Source: Glandiceps talaboti (taxonomy: Eukaryota > Hemichordata > Enteropneusta > Spengelidae). Taken from it: DNA of 64,000 nucleotides. The stretch is from assembly GCF_964340395.1 (NCBI RefSeq), contig NC_135551.1:21290503-21354502 (forward strand), in the 5' to 3' direction. Positions 12,079 through 24,786 of the stretch are shown in pieces (the stretch's first letter is position 1; each line of letters opens with the position of its first letter). The notes under the pieces are model-generated. The model was given only the letters and a program-made list of their open reading frames with translations, was not told the DNA's origin and did not search any database. The position numbers and the translations under genes are program-made.

Positions 12079-12117
12079 GCCATAGACCCTCCACCAACTT
12101 GGTGGAGGGTCTATGGC
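12079..12117. repeat. 39-bp palindrome (19-bp perfect arms)
   Basis: Arms pair around the C at 12098: GCCATAGACCCTCCACCAA against TTGGTGGAGGGTCTATGGC. Pairing continues past a one-base bulge for a few more bases. The arm motif recurs at 63949-63974, again partly inverted, so it is a dispersed repeat rather than a private hairpin. Confidence 0.9.
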
Positions 12118-12992
12118 CTAGCATATATCATAAGAGAATGATGAAAAGTAATTAAGCCTAGCTATAGGAAAGGCAAATTTAAAATAGATGAACAAATATA
12201 TAAATAAACATTCCATTCTTGTGTGTTTGTACTTAGCGTGTCAGGTCAATTTAAACTTTGAACGGATGACAAGAAATAAATTGCTGTTTGATTTGTAATT
12301 GTCACGATAGAGGAATTCAAACAGGTGCGACAATCACTAAAAGCTTATCCATGACGTAATAACGCAAACCTTTTCGCACAACGTGTGAAATGGAAGAGTG
12401 TTTCAGTATCCTAGCAACCGCGGAATTTCGCATCACTTAAACCACGCAGCAAAATTAGCCAGTGACACCGTTTCCAAGACGATGAAACATCCCCGTGTCA
12501 TATTTTAAAACCATTTACACCTGTATATAACCCGGGAAAGGAAAACAACCTATAGCTTATTCATGTAAAAAAAATTCGAGGATGACAGAAAACTGAAACA
12601 AGTGAATTTCGAAAGAAGGAGAGTGAAGTAGAACTTGAGGCATTTAAAGGATGAAGAAAGAGGAGTTTGCGAACTCTGCTGCTTCTAGATATGTTATCAT
12701 TATCACTTTTGTCCCTTTTATTTTGTCCTTCAAGACATTTTTTGTTGGGCACACGCTCCACTATAAAACCATCATTTTGGAAGAGATGATGTAAAGGGGA
12801 GACAAATAGAGTCTACATCAGTGACATGTTCATGCATGTTATCACTTTTGACAGCGCAGATCATAAATTTAAATTCAAGAATAAATTTCACGCACGACAG
12901 CGCTTATCATTATGTCCCACTACTTTATTTACCAACACCAACAGTCAACGCCACCGCAACCAACGTCAAGGTTATTATTATCATTCCACAAA

Positions 12993-13029
12993 AACAACAA
13001 CGACGCCGACGACGACGACGACGACGACG

Positions 13030-13099
<70 letters not shown>

Positions 13100-13148
13100 T
13101 AATAATAATAATAATAATAACAACAACAACAACAATAACAACCATAAC
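12993..13148. repeat. Compound GAC / AAC / AAT trinucleotide array
   Basis: (CGA)n to about 13030, then (CAA)n, (TAA)n with one interruption, and (CAA)n again. ORFs crossing it are translation artefacts of the repeat. Confidence 0.95.
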
Positions 13149-13963
13149 AAGGAGAGCTAGTTAGGTTAAAAGAGAACAATCATGAAATTCAAGATAACAG
13201 TTCAGAAGTATATGTCTTTCCTCATCCGCCACGCCTCCTCCTCTTTACTTCTCCTCCCCTTCATTTTACTTCAACTTGTTCTTGTAGCTATCATTTATCA
13301 AAATATTTACATTATGTTCACCTTTGACCCCCATTTGCTATAAACCATGGATGTATTAGGGGAGATACATCCATGTATAAACTAATTCATGGTATCAAAT
13401 TTTCGCGACGTCTTGAAAAGGGATATGTTCAGAATTGCTACATATTCCTATTAATAGTAAGTTAGTAGGCCTACTACTGTAGGTAAGGGTGCAATAATTG
13501 TGGTGTGATACATGGTTTGTAGATTATTAATTAGTTTATTACTAGATGTTATCAGTACTTTAGAATGCTAAAAATCCTTTAAACGGGTACTTAAAACTTG
13601 AACTTGAAGATGACTTTCCACATCGTGTGTGTTCGACTCGTAGTGGGTCCTACCTTGTTACATGCCTGCCCGGCCATGCTCAACAAAATGGAAACGTTCG
13701 AGTTTGTCTTATTTACGGACGCGAATACATGACAAACACTCTAGCGACCTGACAGAAAGGGGGTTATCCGGGGTGTTTTACGTGTAAACATAGCGTTCTC
13801 TTGTGTGGTTTACTAATTATTTCCAAAACATTGGTTTGTTCTATGCAAACTATTGCCAGCTCCGACCAATAAGTACCCCACACAAATCATGTTAACATTT
13901 GAATAGCTACCTTTAACCCAGTGGCCCTGGAACGAGTATGACAGCTGCTTTGATAAGAGGTTG

Positions 13964-15207
13964 ATGAGTGCGCACAGATCGGTTGAAGGCAACAGACTTA
14001 TGTGTATGCTGAACGTGTATGTACCCACTGGGGCACTCGACTCGTCAACGCTCATGGTAAGATTTTAACGTTACTATCGAATGTTTCTGGGTGCTTATTA
14101 TCAAATTTAACTGTCTTGGCGAAGGGTACGTTACCAGTACGCTGAAACCGGGTCCGTTCGACATGCCGTTCTGAGTCGTAGGAGGAGCTATACGGTCGGT
14201 TTAGCGGTCTTATCACCTCTGACGGGGAAACTCATAACAACTGGCGAGAGAAGTTGCGGCTATTTACTTAGTAGATGGTAGTCTATATACAGTATAAAAT
14301 GAACATTAACTGTCGGTGAGTAGCCATTATAAAGGTCCTTCTGGGTCGACAGTACATCGAAGTTGACTCGTGGACATTTCAAAACAAAAACATCTCGTAA
14401 AACAAGCCACAAATGTGTGTTCCGTGAGCGTAAAATTGTGGCGTATGGCTTTTAAGACTGTATTTGATGTAGGCACTTAAAACACGTGCCCCAGTCGTTT
14501 TACGACCAATTCTTAGCTCGTTATTTTAACACTTAATTGTCAAGTTTACTCAGGAATAGATAAGGCGGGGAAATCTCACCTCACATTGAAGATAGGGGTT
14601 ATTCTTTGGAGATAATAAGCCATAAAACGGTGGATTTTTTCGACTGGCTTGGGCACAGTGACTGTCTATTCAGACTGTCCTAGTCAAAGACCCAACACGT
14701 AAACCTCGTAATTTATTAGCTTATTGCGCGTACTTGTGCTGACAGCCTTCATATATCACGCGGGGTTGTCACGGAAGGCGAAGAGAAGAAAGGGGAGACA
14801 AGCTCAGCCTAGTGCAAAATTCGGTCTGGTACCAAGAACTAGATTTGTCATTGTAGTTTTCTTTTCAGTCCATTGAAAGCTAGGGGTGGTAAAAAAGCTC
14901 CCGTGTTATTCTTCGACTGTTATTAAAAGGCTAAGAAAAACATTAGTGAATCTTTTACTCAGAAGAAAATTGAACGGTGCCTGGGGGGCTGCTGTACACC
15001 GTGGTTCTCGTCAATGATTGGGATGTGTTTAATGACTAGTCCCGTAGCTTTGCCCCTCTTTTCTGGTAGGGACCTGAGTTCTGGTTTCCCGACTGCTACA
15101 AGACTTCAGCAAACTGCTTTCTTGAAGGCAGCTGTTACTCACTTGAATGCCTATTTCATTGTGAGCCGCAAATCAGTGTGGCAAAGCAGACGATGAACCG
15201 AACATAA
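13964..15207 (+). CDS. Candidate two-exon small ORF (weak)
   Basis: ATG at 13964 opens 31 codons ending at 14056 on a donor-like ATG/GTAAGA. A strong acceptor (CCCCTCTTTTCTGGTAG, ending 15069) leads into 45 in-phase codons and a stop at 15205-15207. The second part is cysteine-rich (six Cys, including the run C-Y-S-L-E-C). CpG-rich DNA with a CCAAT motif near 13865 precedes it. Against it, another frame is also open across 15014-15196, so the open reading frame alone proves little. I do not recognise the product, and it may be a non-coding transcript. Confidence 0.2.
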
Positions 15208-15209
15208 AA

Positions 15210-18200
15210 ACTGAACATACTCTCCTAATGAGATGGGCCGAGCTTCTTCAAAAGTCGAAATCAAAATCACTCAAGCAGAACGAATCGCTATTCCCGACAT
15301 GCGCACTTACTTATCTCGCAAATTCTACGGAAGACACAGGTTGCAACTGTTAAATTTGCGAGAAGGGTCTAATGTTTGTTTTGGACGCATTCTAAACAAA
15401 TAGCCATCAGTTTAAAATCGAGGCATTTTAGAAAAAAATATTCAATCGACAGATGCCTAGGCACTGCAAACAAGTAAAATTAGTATGGCGCTCACGCTTA
15501 ATTCTAATCTAAGAAAAAATTCTCGATTGGCTCTTGCGCGAGTCGTTACTGAGAGATTTATCCAAAAAGAGGATTTATAAACCTGGGTCACTGTCGTTGA
15601 GATTTACAAGTACATTTACCTCAAACGCAAGTGATTTCATTTAGTGGATTCCAGGGAACACCGTGAACAGAAAATTCGGAGTTCACGTAAGGACAAGAGA
15701 AAATCATAATGTAACATCTGCGTGTCTCCCAGAAAATTGATTCAATTTTGCATCTGTTGGCCAAAACAGCAGAAAATCACTTGGCGGTTATAAATTGCCT
15801 CTCTCCATAGAAGCGCCATTTAAAAAATAAAAGCAAACTGTCACAAGCAGCGATGGGAACTCTAATAGCCAAACGAGAAAAGTCGAGATGATATCGCTAC
15901 GTTTAGTAAAGATAATCGCTCGCAGTCTTTGGTATTGTGCAGACTGCTCAGCGATTCGGTTCCTCTATTCTTCCGTCTTTTCTGTAATTAGTTCTATGTT
16001 ACGGCGTTTGACTGGCCACTATTCATACGGCTACCTTTTTACTAATTCTCGGCTCTTTTGTGCTGCACGGTTTGTGAGCAATTAAATAGAGGCACTTTGC
16101 GCATTTTGTACTCTTCGAAATTGCTTACGAATTAAACAACACTCCTCAGTCTGCGGAGTATCTAACCGTGAACGAATATAGATGTATATACGAAAAGAGC
16201 CCCTGTACAACGGCCTGTCTTCTTTCACACATGCCCGTCGCTGTATTGTTCGTGTAGCTAATCGTCCTCGGTCGGGAGCACACAACTTTTGAACAACTTT
16301 TTTTTTCAGACAACGCTATAGATTGGGCCTTAAATGGAAAGCTTTTGTCGGCAACAAATAAATACTAAAATAAATCAGCAGTTGGCGAATTTCACACATC
16401 GTAATCTTTGTCGATTTCTCTTCTAAAAAAATCGCCAGCTTTACCCAAGTACATCTCATTTGTCAAATCACGCTGTATCCACGCGCATGTCAACACGACT
16501 ACATATGTGAAGAGTGATGAACGGCTTTAGAGTATGGAAAGTATTCCCGCCAAAGCAGTGTTGACAGAAATTGTTGTCTGTCACCAACTTTTCAATGGCT
16601 TTCAAGGTTACTTTGAAATAAGATCAAAATACAAATAGTTTTCACACGAACCATTGCAAAAAAGGGGGATTAGCTTCGCAGGTTGCGATAATATAGATAT
16701 TCACAAAATGGACAGAAATTCAAAAATCCTTTCACAATTTCCTCTAAATTTTGTTCACAAATTTTTCAGATGTATATTTTGGTCACAAATAGTTCACTCT
16801 TTATCGTGGGAGAGTCCAGCTAATAAAAGCGGTTGTTATGGTTGGTGTGAAAATGACATTCTTCACTGCGGCCGTATATTTGTGTAATAATTTGCCAAGG
16901 GGAGTCCATAACGATAAACTCTGATGAGATAGGGATAAGTAAAGTACACACAGTAGCACCACCATGGCGATATTCCGAATATTCAAGGTGACCGAGCTTG
17001 GTGAGGTTCTGGCTTGATATCAAATGCACATAACAGTAAGCTTACATCAGACAGGCGCTTCACACTGAACATTCACATGGCGCAAAACTTCCTCCGGTAC
17101 TCTCAGATCCGTGCAAACTTGATTCCTCTGCGTTTCGAATTTGACATTTTGTGGCATGATAAATTTGTTAAGTCATAAATTCGTTAACGCGATAACAAAC
17201 GCTCGTTAAATGATCACTCTTCTCACGTCAATATCTGAATACTCTTTAAAAGCGAGGCCTATTCAGTAAGCACGATTTTGACTGTCATGCTATAGATATA
17301 ATGTTCAATTGAGTTTATTGTAATTTAATTCAATTCTAAATCGTTGGTGTAGCAGTAATAACGACAGACAAATTATCGTCTGTCAACCCAACACAATACC
17401 TAGGTACTCTACTTGATATTCTATTTTTTTACTTGGAGGATATTATTGTCATTTTTAGCATCTCGTTACCACTGGAAACATAATCCCAGTGATAACAGCG
17501 TTCACATCTTTTCATAAATTTGAAATCTAACGAGGAGTCTATTTATTCCATTGAAAAAAATCCTCTTAGAATTCAAGGCTCTGGGCTACTAGGGAACTCA
17601 TTTTAAAGTCTACGTTAAAATCAAGTGAAATACAGTATAACATAAAAGAGGGGGGGGTCACACCTAACACTTCTTAACATTAAAAAATAAATTAAAATGA
17701 TGATAGTTTGAGTTAAATCGTCAAATCTGAAAATTGTTTAAACTTTAACCCCCGGGATTAACCCCGGCAGTGTTCACCGAATGTTTAAAATACGTACAAC
17801 TTGTTTGGGTATATTTTTTTAACTATTATGTTTTCATCCCAATAGCTTATGTTATCATACAACTCACTAACATGTACAAGTTGGCTGTCGTTACCAAACA
17901 ACAAAGCCTGCTGACAGATGAATCTAACACCAAAGTCGTATTAGTGTTGACATTGGACACGGCGTCCATTTACACACACAACCTCAGTAAACACCATGGT
18001 TTAGAGTTCAACTTTGTATGTTGTGAACATAAATGTGTCATCGCTTCTTTGATAGCTTCTTTGATAGTGTTCTTTTAGGGGGGGTCAGGGGGGTTGAGGG
18101 GCCTGTGTTTATTGGTTTACTTGTTTATTTATGTGTTTTGGTTGTTCAACATTTGAGGTGTGTGCATATAGTGCGTCATCTCTCCTTTGATAGTTATAGT

Positions 18201-18430
18201 TTATTGGGATCTCTATTACTTGAATGTTTATGTTTTTTCCTGTTTGTGTATTTTGTTGTCTAGACTGATTTACAACGCACTGTATAAGCACTTACTAATT
18301 TTGTCGCCAAACTTTCATTTTGATGACCCTACTACACATTTTATACGCATTTTTACATTATTTGCCTACCCTGTTGCACAAACTCATATCATGATTATGC
18401 CATGATGACATAGATAATGTTAATGTTGTA
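15210..18430. other. Intergenic, no recognised gene
   Basis: Unique-looking sequence, richer in CpG than the TMEM135 introns. As the spacer between two developmental and metabolic genes it is a place to look for enhancers, but I cannot identify one by eye. Confidence 0.4.
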
Positions 18431-18471
18431 AGGCAATGAATGCTGTTGTTGATACAGGTATACCCTTCTCC

Positions 18472-18526
18472 CCCCCCCCACCATCATCTTCATCATGCCT
18501 ACCTTCACCACCACCACCACCACTAC

Positions 18527-18574
<48 letters not shown>

Positions 18575-18575
18575 T
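18472..18575. repeat. Poly-C and CCA/TCA trinucleotide array
   Basis: C-run at 18471-18479, then CCA and TCA trinucleotides to 18575. Confidence 0.9.
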
Positions 18576-19727
18576 ATCCATCTCCTCCCCTTTACCAGCA
18601 CCAGAAACAACTCAATCTATTTTACCCCATCTCATTCAATTAATTCATGTTTGCAAAGTACATACAGAACTTGACATAGTCATCAAGTTTGTCTCGTTTG
18701 AGAATTTCAGAAACTTGGGTTGATCAAGTCGTACTATCGCATTGCTTAGATAAGACTGGCCTACGACAGCCTGGCTGAATTGGAAATTACTTCAAGTTCT
18801 ATAATGCGATATCATTACTTAGAATTTCAACTAATTTACACTATTAAATTCCTCCGACACCTACGTATAACTTACCGATCTTATTACGTTTGACTGCAAC
18901 AATGGACATTGAATCGCGCTAGTTTCACCAGCCAGGTTTGTGAGAAGTTGGGAAACCTTTAAAATACTGAGCAAGAGTGAATTTCAGTTTCCAGCTCAGT
19001 GCTGTGCCTCAAATATTCAAAAATATGTCCTTCTGCAAAGTTTAATCAAATTTATTGTATGGCTTCTTCGAGAACTCAAATTACAGCGTAATGTGAACGA
19101 CAGCGGGACATAACAGGGACTAAAGTCCAAAAGAGTGCATAATAGTTTTCAATTTGCCTGGCATCATATCTATCAGAAACCCTTATTACGTTGGCAAACT
19201 CCCCCAGTCCTTGTTTACGTGATTATTCTTTCTAGTCAGGTAGTCGAACACCGGGTTTTTACAGATTCATCTCTGAGTTGGAGCACCCTGAGGGCTTTAG
19301 TCGGTCATAATAACTTTCCGCCCCACTCAAGATTTCATAATCACCAACGTCGCTGCAGGTTTATCGATGGCCAGCTTCTCAATTTAGCCTGAAATAAAAT
19401 AAATTTAAAGGTCGAATTAAACTCTCCGAATGTGGTAATCACCATGAAAATTGCCCACTTGGAACATCATTTTCTTTTATTTCCTTGAGCTGATAGCTAC
19501 TGCTATGTCAGTCAAGTAAATTGCTTTATTAAAGACTTCCCATTACTACTCTTCCCTTTATGTTATGCTTAGGCCATGGGCAATAAATTTTACAATTTCT
19601 CATAAAGATGGAGTTGACTAGATCTCAGCAATACACACCAGCAGCGTCGGCATATTTGGTGATTGTCTCGAGTCCTGGCAACCTAAGATGAATCAGTTCA
19701 AGGGGTGTGAGCTACGTAAACAGACAA

Positions 19728-19942
<215 letters not shown>

Positions 19943-20724
19943 GATTTCATTTTAATACCCCTATGCTAACTCCATCTAAAATGTATTCTAAAAATGTCAT
20001 TATTAAACGGGGTTTCTCCTGCTCTTATGAGAGAAGTACAGGAAATGCGTATGAGTACAATTCATCGTGCTTAATGCACTCTGCATTGAATCCTCACAGA
20101 ACGCCCAATCTTCCGAAGCCACAAGACTGTATTCGCTCCAATACAAATTTTCTGCATCGATGAAGCCCGCTAATTTTGACGACCAGGAGATTTCTTTTTT
20201 TCCCCTTGAGGAGGGTAAACTGTACAAGTAACCAATCGGTGACTGCGTCGCAATCTAACCGCCACTTGTCGGTAAAAAAAATTGACTAGGAGATTGCAAA
20301 GTTTGGATTACGCTCGATTTCACGCATGGGTCGCCTGAAAGCTGATTCTTAGCATGTAGTTAAAGTTTCGTATACAAGTCGTATATTCTTTCCTGGGGTA
20401 TTCCGAAATTCCCGTGCTCAAGAAAAATGACCTACGGTATAGGGTTAGGTAATACATGTGTCGGCATTCAGTCCGGTAATGGGCACACAGTCGAAACTAA
20501 TTGGCTTTATTCATTAGCAACTCATTAAATTCATTGTCTTCCTTTTACAGTGCCAATTTTCTCAATATGCCTGGTTTACAAAAGTTAATTGACGTAAAGA
20601 CGGTGACGCCCGCCATCGTGTCCCCTGCCTGGCAATGATATTCAACCTCCACACAATTTTCAAGATTTGCTTCTTTTTTTTCTTTTTTTTTCCACCTACA
20701 AATGAAACCAGGTTACCTGAAACA

Positions 20725-21110
20725 AAACGTTGTCAGGTTCAATAAAAATCTTACCAACATTGTTGATTTTATTTTTGATGGTCAGCGCCCTTTAAAAGGA
20801 TTAAAATGTAACAAGTGTACGTAATTGTTAGTCTAGCCAGACGATAAAATGTAGCCATGTTAGTCTGTTGTTCGGTCATACATTAAAATGTAGCAAATTT
20901 AGTTTGTTATACAGCCAGACAATAAAATGTAACAATCTTAATTTGATCGTTGTTCAGGCAGAAAGTAAAATATAGCGATGCTTGTTTGATTGTTTTTCAG
21001 CCAGACAATAAAATGTAGCAATCTTAGTTGTACAGCCAGACAATAAAATGTAGCAATCTTAGCTTGTTGTACAGACAGACAATAGAATGTAGCAATGCTA
21101 GTTGTAGACA
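20725..21110 (-). repeat. 42-bp repeat family, array 2 (mostly inverted)
   Basis: One plus-orientation unit at about 20730-20775 is followed by at least six minus-orientation units (CAGCCAGACAATAAAATGTA types) at 20830-21100. Same family as at 7820 and 60118. Confidence 0.85.
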
Positions 21111-21189
21111 GATTTTTGTCTAGTAAGGTGACGTTCTATTACAGGTTAACTAGCTTTTATTGTATTTATAATATTCTAACGGTTAATGT

Positions 21190-21208
21190 CACAGACAGAC
21201 AGAGAGAC

Positions 21209-21259
<51 letters not shown>

Positions 21260-21320
21260 GGCACGCGCACACACACAAACAAACAGACAAACAAACAAAC
21301 AAACAGAAACACACACAGAC
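21190..21320. repeat. (CAGA)n / (AAAC)n array
   Basis: Tetranucleotide CAGA from 21192 to 21261, then AC, then CAAA/CAGA mixtures. A separate (AAAC)n occurs at 21650-21682. Confidence 0.95.
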
Positions 21321-21689
21321 ATTACATATATATATAATGTGAGTATACCATTCCATAATTATACAATTTTGATAAAGTGGAAAGAACTGCCGAAAAAAAG
21401 AGCATGATTTATGATCGCAATATTTTATCTCAGATTACGTATCATTGTTGAAGTATCTTTGGTATAGTTTAACCATCAGTTAGTAGATGTATTCGGATTG
21501 TGATTAAAAACGTAGATAATAGTGGCTCTCTACTAAATGCATCCAGATTATTTGAACTTCAAAGATTACGTCGAGAAGCTTAATGCTTTTTCACATCACG
21601 TGACAAAAATAGTCATCTTCAGTGCCCCTTTTATCCTGAAAGTGTAACAAACAAAACAAACAAGCAAACAAACAAACAAACAACACTAC

Positions 21690-24400
21690 ATCATGGGTCG
21701 ATTTAAGTGTATCTCGGGTTATTTTTTAAACGAGAAAAACGGCATCCTGTGTCTTTTCAAAAAGTCTGACACATAATCGAAATATTTTAGTCGTGACAGA
21801 TTGAAAGAAAAGTGCGCCAACGTGGGACTAAACACTTTGTTATGTTCCGTGGTCTGTTATCGAGTGGATGGATTTGCCGTGACGCGCTATCGGGGTTTAC
21901 GGATTTGGTATAATGATGTTGACCACTTCACGTGATAGATAGAACGACAGCTTCTCGATTCACCAATAGTCTCTCGTCGAAAAAAAATGGGATATCGCTC
22001 TTTGAAAGTTGGAGGAGCTGTGAGGTGTGGATTATTACACAACGGTGTTGAACTTTTTGTTCTACATTTTTTTCGATTAAAAAAACTCTGACAAATTTAC
22101 CCCCACTCGAGTTGTCAAAGCAAAAAAGTGTAACACTGTCTGTGTTCATGCAAATGAATGGGGTGAGGTGATCTCACGACCCGGCACTCATGCACTCATT
22201 GTTTCTAAATAAATTCTAGTTTGTGGTACGTGACAGTAAAAATGGGTTCGTTTAGATACTGGCATAAAGCGTATTGATCCGTCGTTTGGAAGAAAACAGG
22301 GGGTAGTTTATGTGGCCGTGAACTGAACAAATACACCACCTATGTACACAACTGAGTATTCACTGCAGAAACAAGAGACAGTTCCACTGAGCAACAATAG
22401 GGAGCTGAATGCTTATTCGAAGTGGGATTTTGTTGATGTTACACGAGACTCGGCCAAATGGACCATTCCGTAACACGATATGTTGCTTCCACCGCCTACC
22501 TTATCACAGTGTAATTAATTGAATAGCCCTCAGAAACGGACAAAACGCAGAATAAAGGCAGACAGCGCATTGGCCCCGTCTACATTTGGAAATTTCATCC
22601 GCGGTTTGGGAGACGTGGTTGCTCACACAGGATATGGACCGAAGCTAGGTATTTGGGCCTACATATTAAAAAGTTCACGTTTCATTAGGCACAGTTGTAT
22701 AGGGTAAGAATTCCTCTCTGTTAAGTCTGTCATTCTAAACAGCGTATAAGATTGAGTTAAAAGCCTATTTTGGAAGGAATTCTCCGATTTGTTTTTGTTT
22801 GTCTGGGGAGGCTATAGGGCTAGACCACGATAGGAGCTGACGAGAATGAGAAAGTATGCTCAGAACTGTTCAATTATAGTGGTAACGATAAAAAGTGTGG
22901 TCGTTGCTTGACAATCGTTTGGGATTTTCGTCATACCAGTCATTTTGCAGTTTACCATGAAGGCATACACTCGCGACGGTGAAATATGAGCAGCGTTCGC
23001 ACGATCCGGTCTCTCGTATATACAGTTCAGTTTACGTTCAAAACTTCTCAGCATAACAAGAGCCTCGAGGATTGGACGCGCCGCGCCAATTTGTCATACG
23101 ACAGCTACATGGGGTAGTCTAGTTGACCAGAAACAGTCGTCTTTCAGTAAGGGTCAACCTGCCTGGCTCACATCATCGATCATCGTCCGATATGACCCAA
23201 GAAGTGTCTTAATTAAGCCAACAATGACAATATCTGTAGTGTTTGCTTTAACTCTCTTTTCTTCCCGACGATAGTGTAATGCCGGGCGCGTGTTCGCACT
23301 ATACTTTGAAAACTATAAGGTCGTAAATTTATTATGGCTCGCTATTTACTGGTAAATATTTTATCAAAAGAGTAAATACTACAACACACATAGAGTGGGT
23401 TGGGTGACTTATGTGCGTATGTTTAGATAATAATTTGGCTTTCGAAGTATCTGCTCGTCAGATCTGCCTAGATGAATAATGGCCTTATAACTCGTCGCGC
23501 ATGACAACTTTAAATTTTAATTTGGTTGCACGGTATTCATTAGTTATTGTAATACACGTATCAACTTAGTAGGGGGGTAGGGATGGATCTCCCAATGACA
23601 TTGTAAACATCGTTATTCGCTGCGTGTCGTGGCATTCAAATTTCGTGTCACATGGAGTCTGGCTCGTCAGTAAACTAAGCCCGATATCTCATAGAGTCGA
23701 GTACAGCAGTCGCCAGTCCCACTCAGAGGATTGTGTATATACCTGACGAAAAGCAAAACTTTACATTGCTGGAATAATTCATTTCCCAAAATGAACCGTC
23801 ATTTTCAATCGTCGGGAACATGAATTGTTTGAATAAATATCCGGGAAGACGTATACTTTGATGAATTAATCTTTGAAAATTGAAACAGATGTGTCGTAAA
23901 ATAAATGACTTCCTATCTCGAGTTTTCACTTTAGAAACCTGATATCAACGTTAGACAATCTCGCATTTCTCGTGGCTGTCAGATTGAGGGCGGTCATAAC
24001 TCTGTCAGCACACATCTCGGATGGTGATTTACTGGTTTCGGGGTGTTAATTTACGGCTGTATAACTGCGGACGTCCCGCCGCGTTCGTCCACTACAGCGT
24101 CAGATAGGTGTGAAAATAATGTGTGTCGTTGTCGAGGGTTTGTTGATGTTAAAATATTATGCTACCACTATCTCAGACAAGCGAGTTGTTGATAGAAAAA
24201 CGTGTTCGGCAGTTTCCTGTTGGAGTCTGCCCGTTGCTTGTTTTACAAGTAGGCACTAATAGGTGCTCGGCGATGTGGCCAAAAGTTTCCCCATTCACAA
24301 GGGTTTGTATATACGCGAGCGTCAGACTAGCAGAAAAAATAATCGCATTGATCGCAGAGAATGGATTAAAAGAGGGCTCAAGTTTAATTTAATTGCTGGA
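21690..24400. other. FZD4 upstream intergenic region
   Basis: Unique-looking, comparatively CpG-rich (for example 23070-23095 and 23278-23295), without simple repeats. Likely holds FZD4 regulatory DNA, but no specific site can be claimed. Confidence 0.4.
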
Positions 24401-24786
24401 GCCCTTTCAGGGTCACATCAGCCAATAGGAATGGAATGTTAGTTGTCATGGGAGGGGCATCTGAGCGATAACAAACCAATGGATGATTGGTACGAGTGAC
24501 GTGAAATCAAACACGGCGCTGATTACACAGACCCTCCATTTTGTATAGATCACAAAACCCTGAGAGTGATCGAATGCAGCTACACACTCCAGTTTGTTTT
24601 GGGGGCTTTAGGCAGGAGTGCTATGCCTGCAGATTAGTCAAAGCCGCGGACTTTGGGTTTGGACTATGGCCACAACTAACTGCATTTTGTTTGTTCGACA
24701 GGTGAAGCGGTTGAAAATTTGGCAGCGTTACACAGAATAATTCACTCAGCCCCTCCACTGGTGTCCACTATACCCCAGCAGACAAC
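24400..24786 (+). promoter_or_regulatory. FZD4 proximal promoter / 5' UTR (inferred)
   Basis: Immediately upstream of the FZD4 ATG. A TTTTGTTTGTTCGACAG/GTGAAG sequence ending at about 24701 resembles a splice acceptor, so an upstream 5' UTR exon is possible; the same bases also resemble a donor. CCAAT-related ATTGG motifs occur near 24423 and 24487. Confidence 0.35.
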
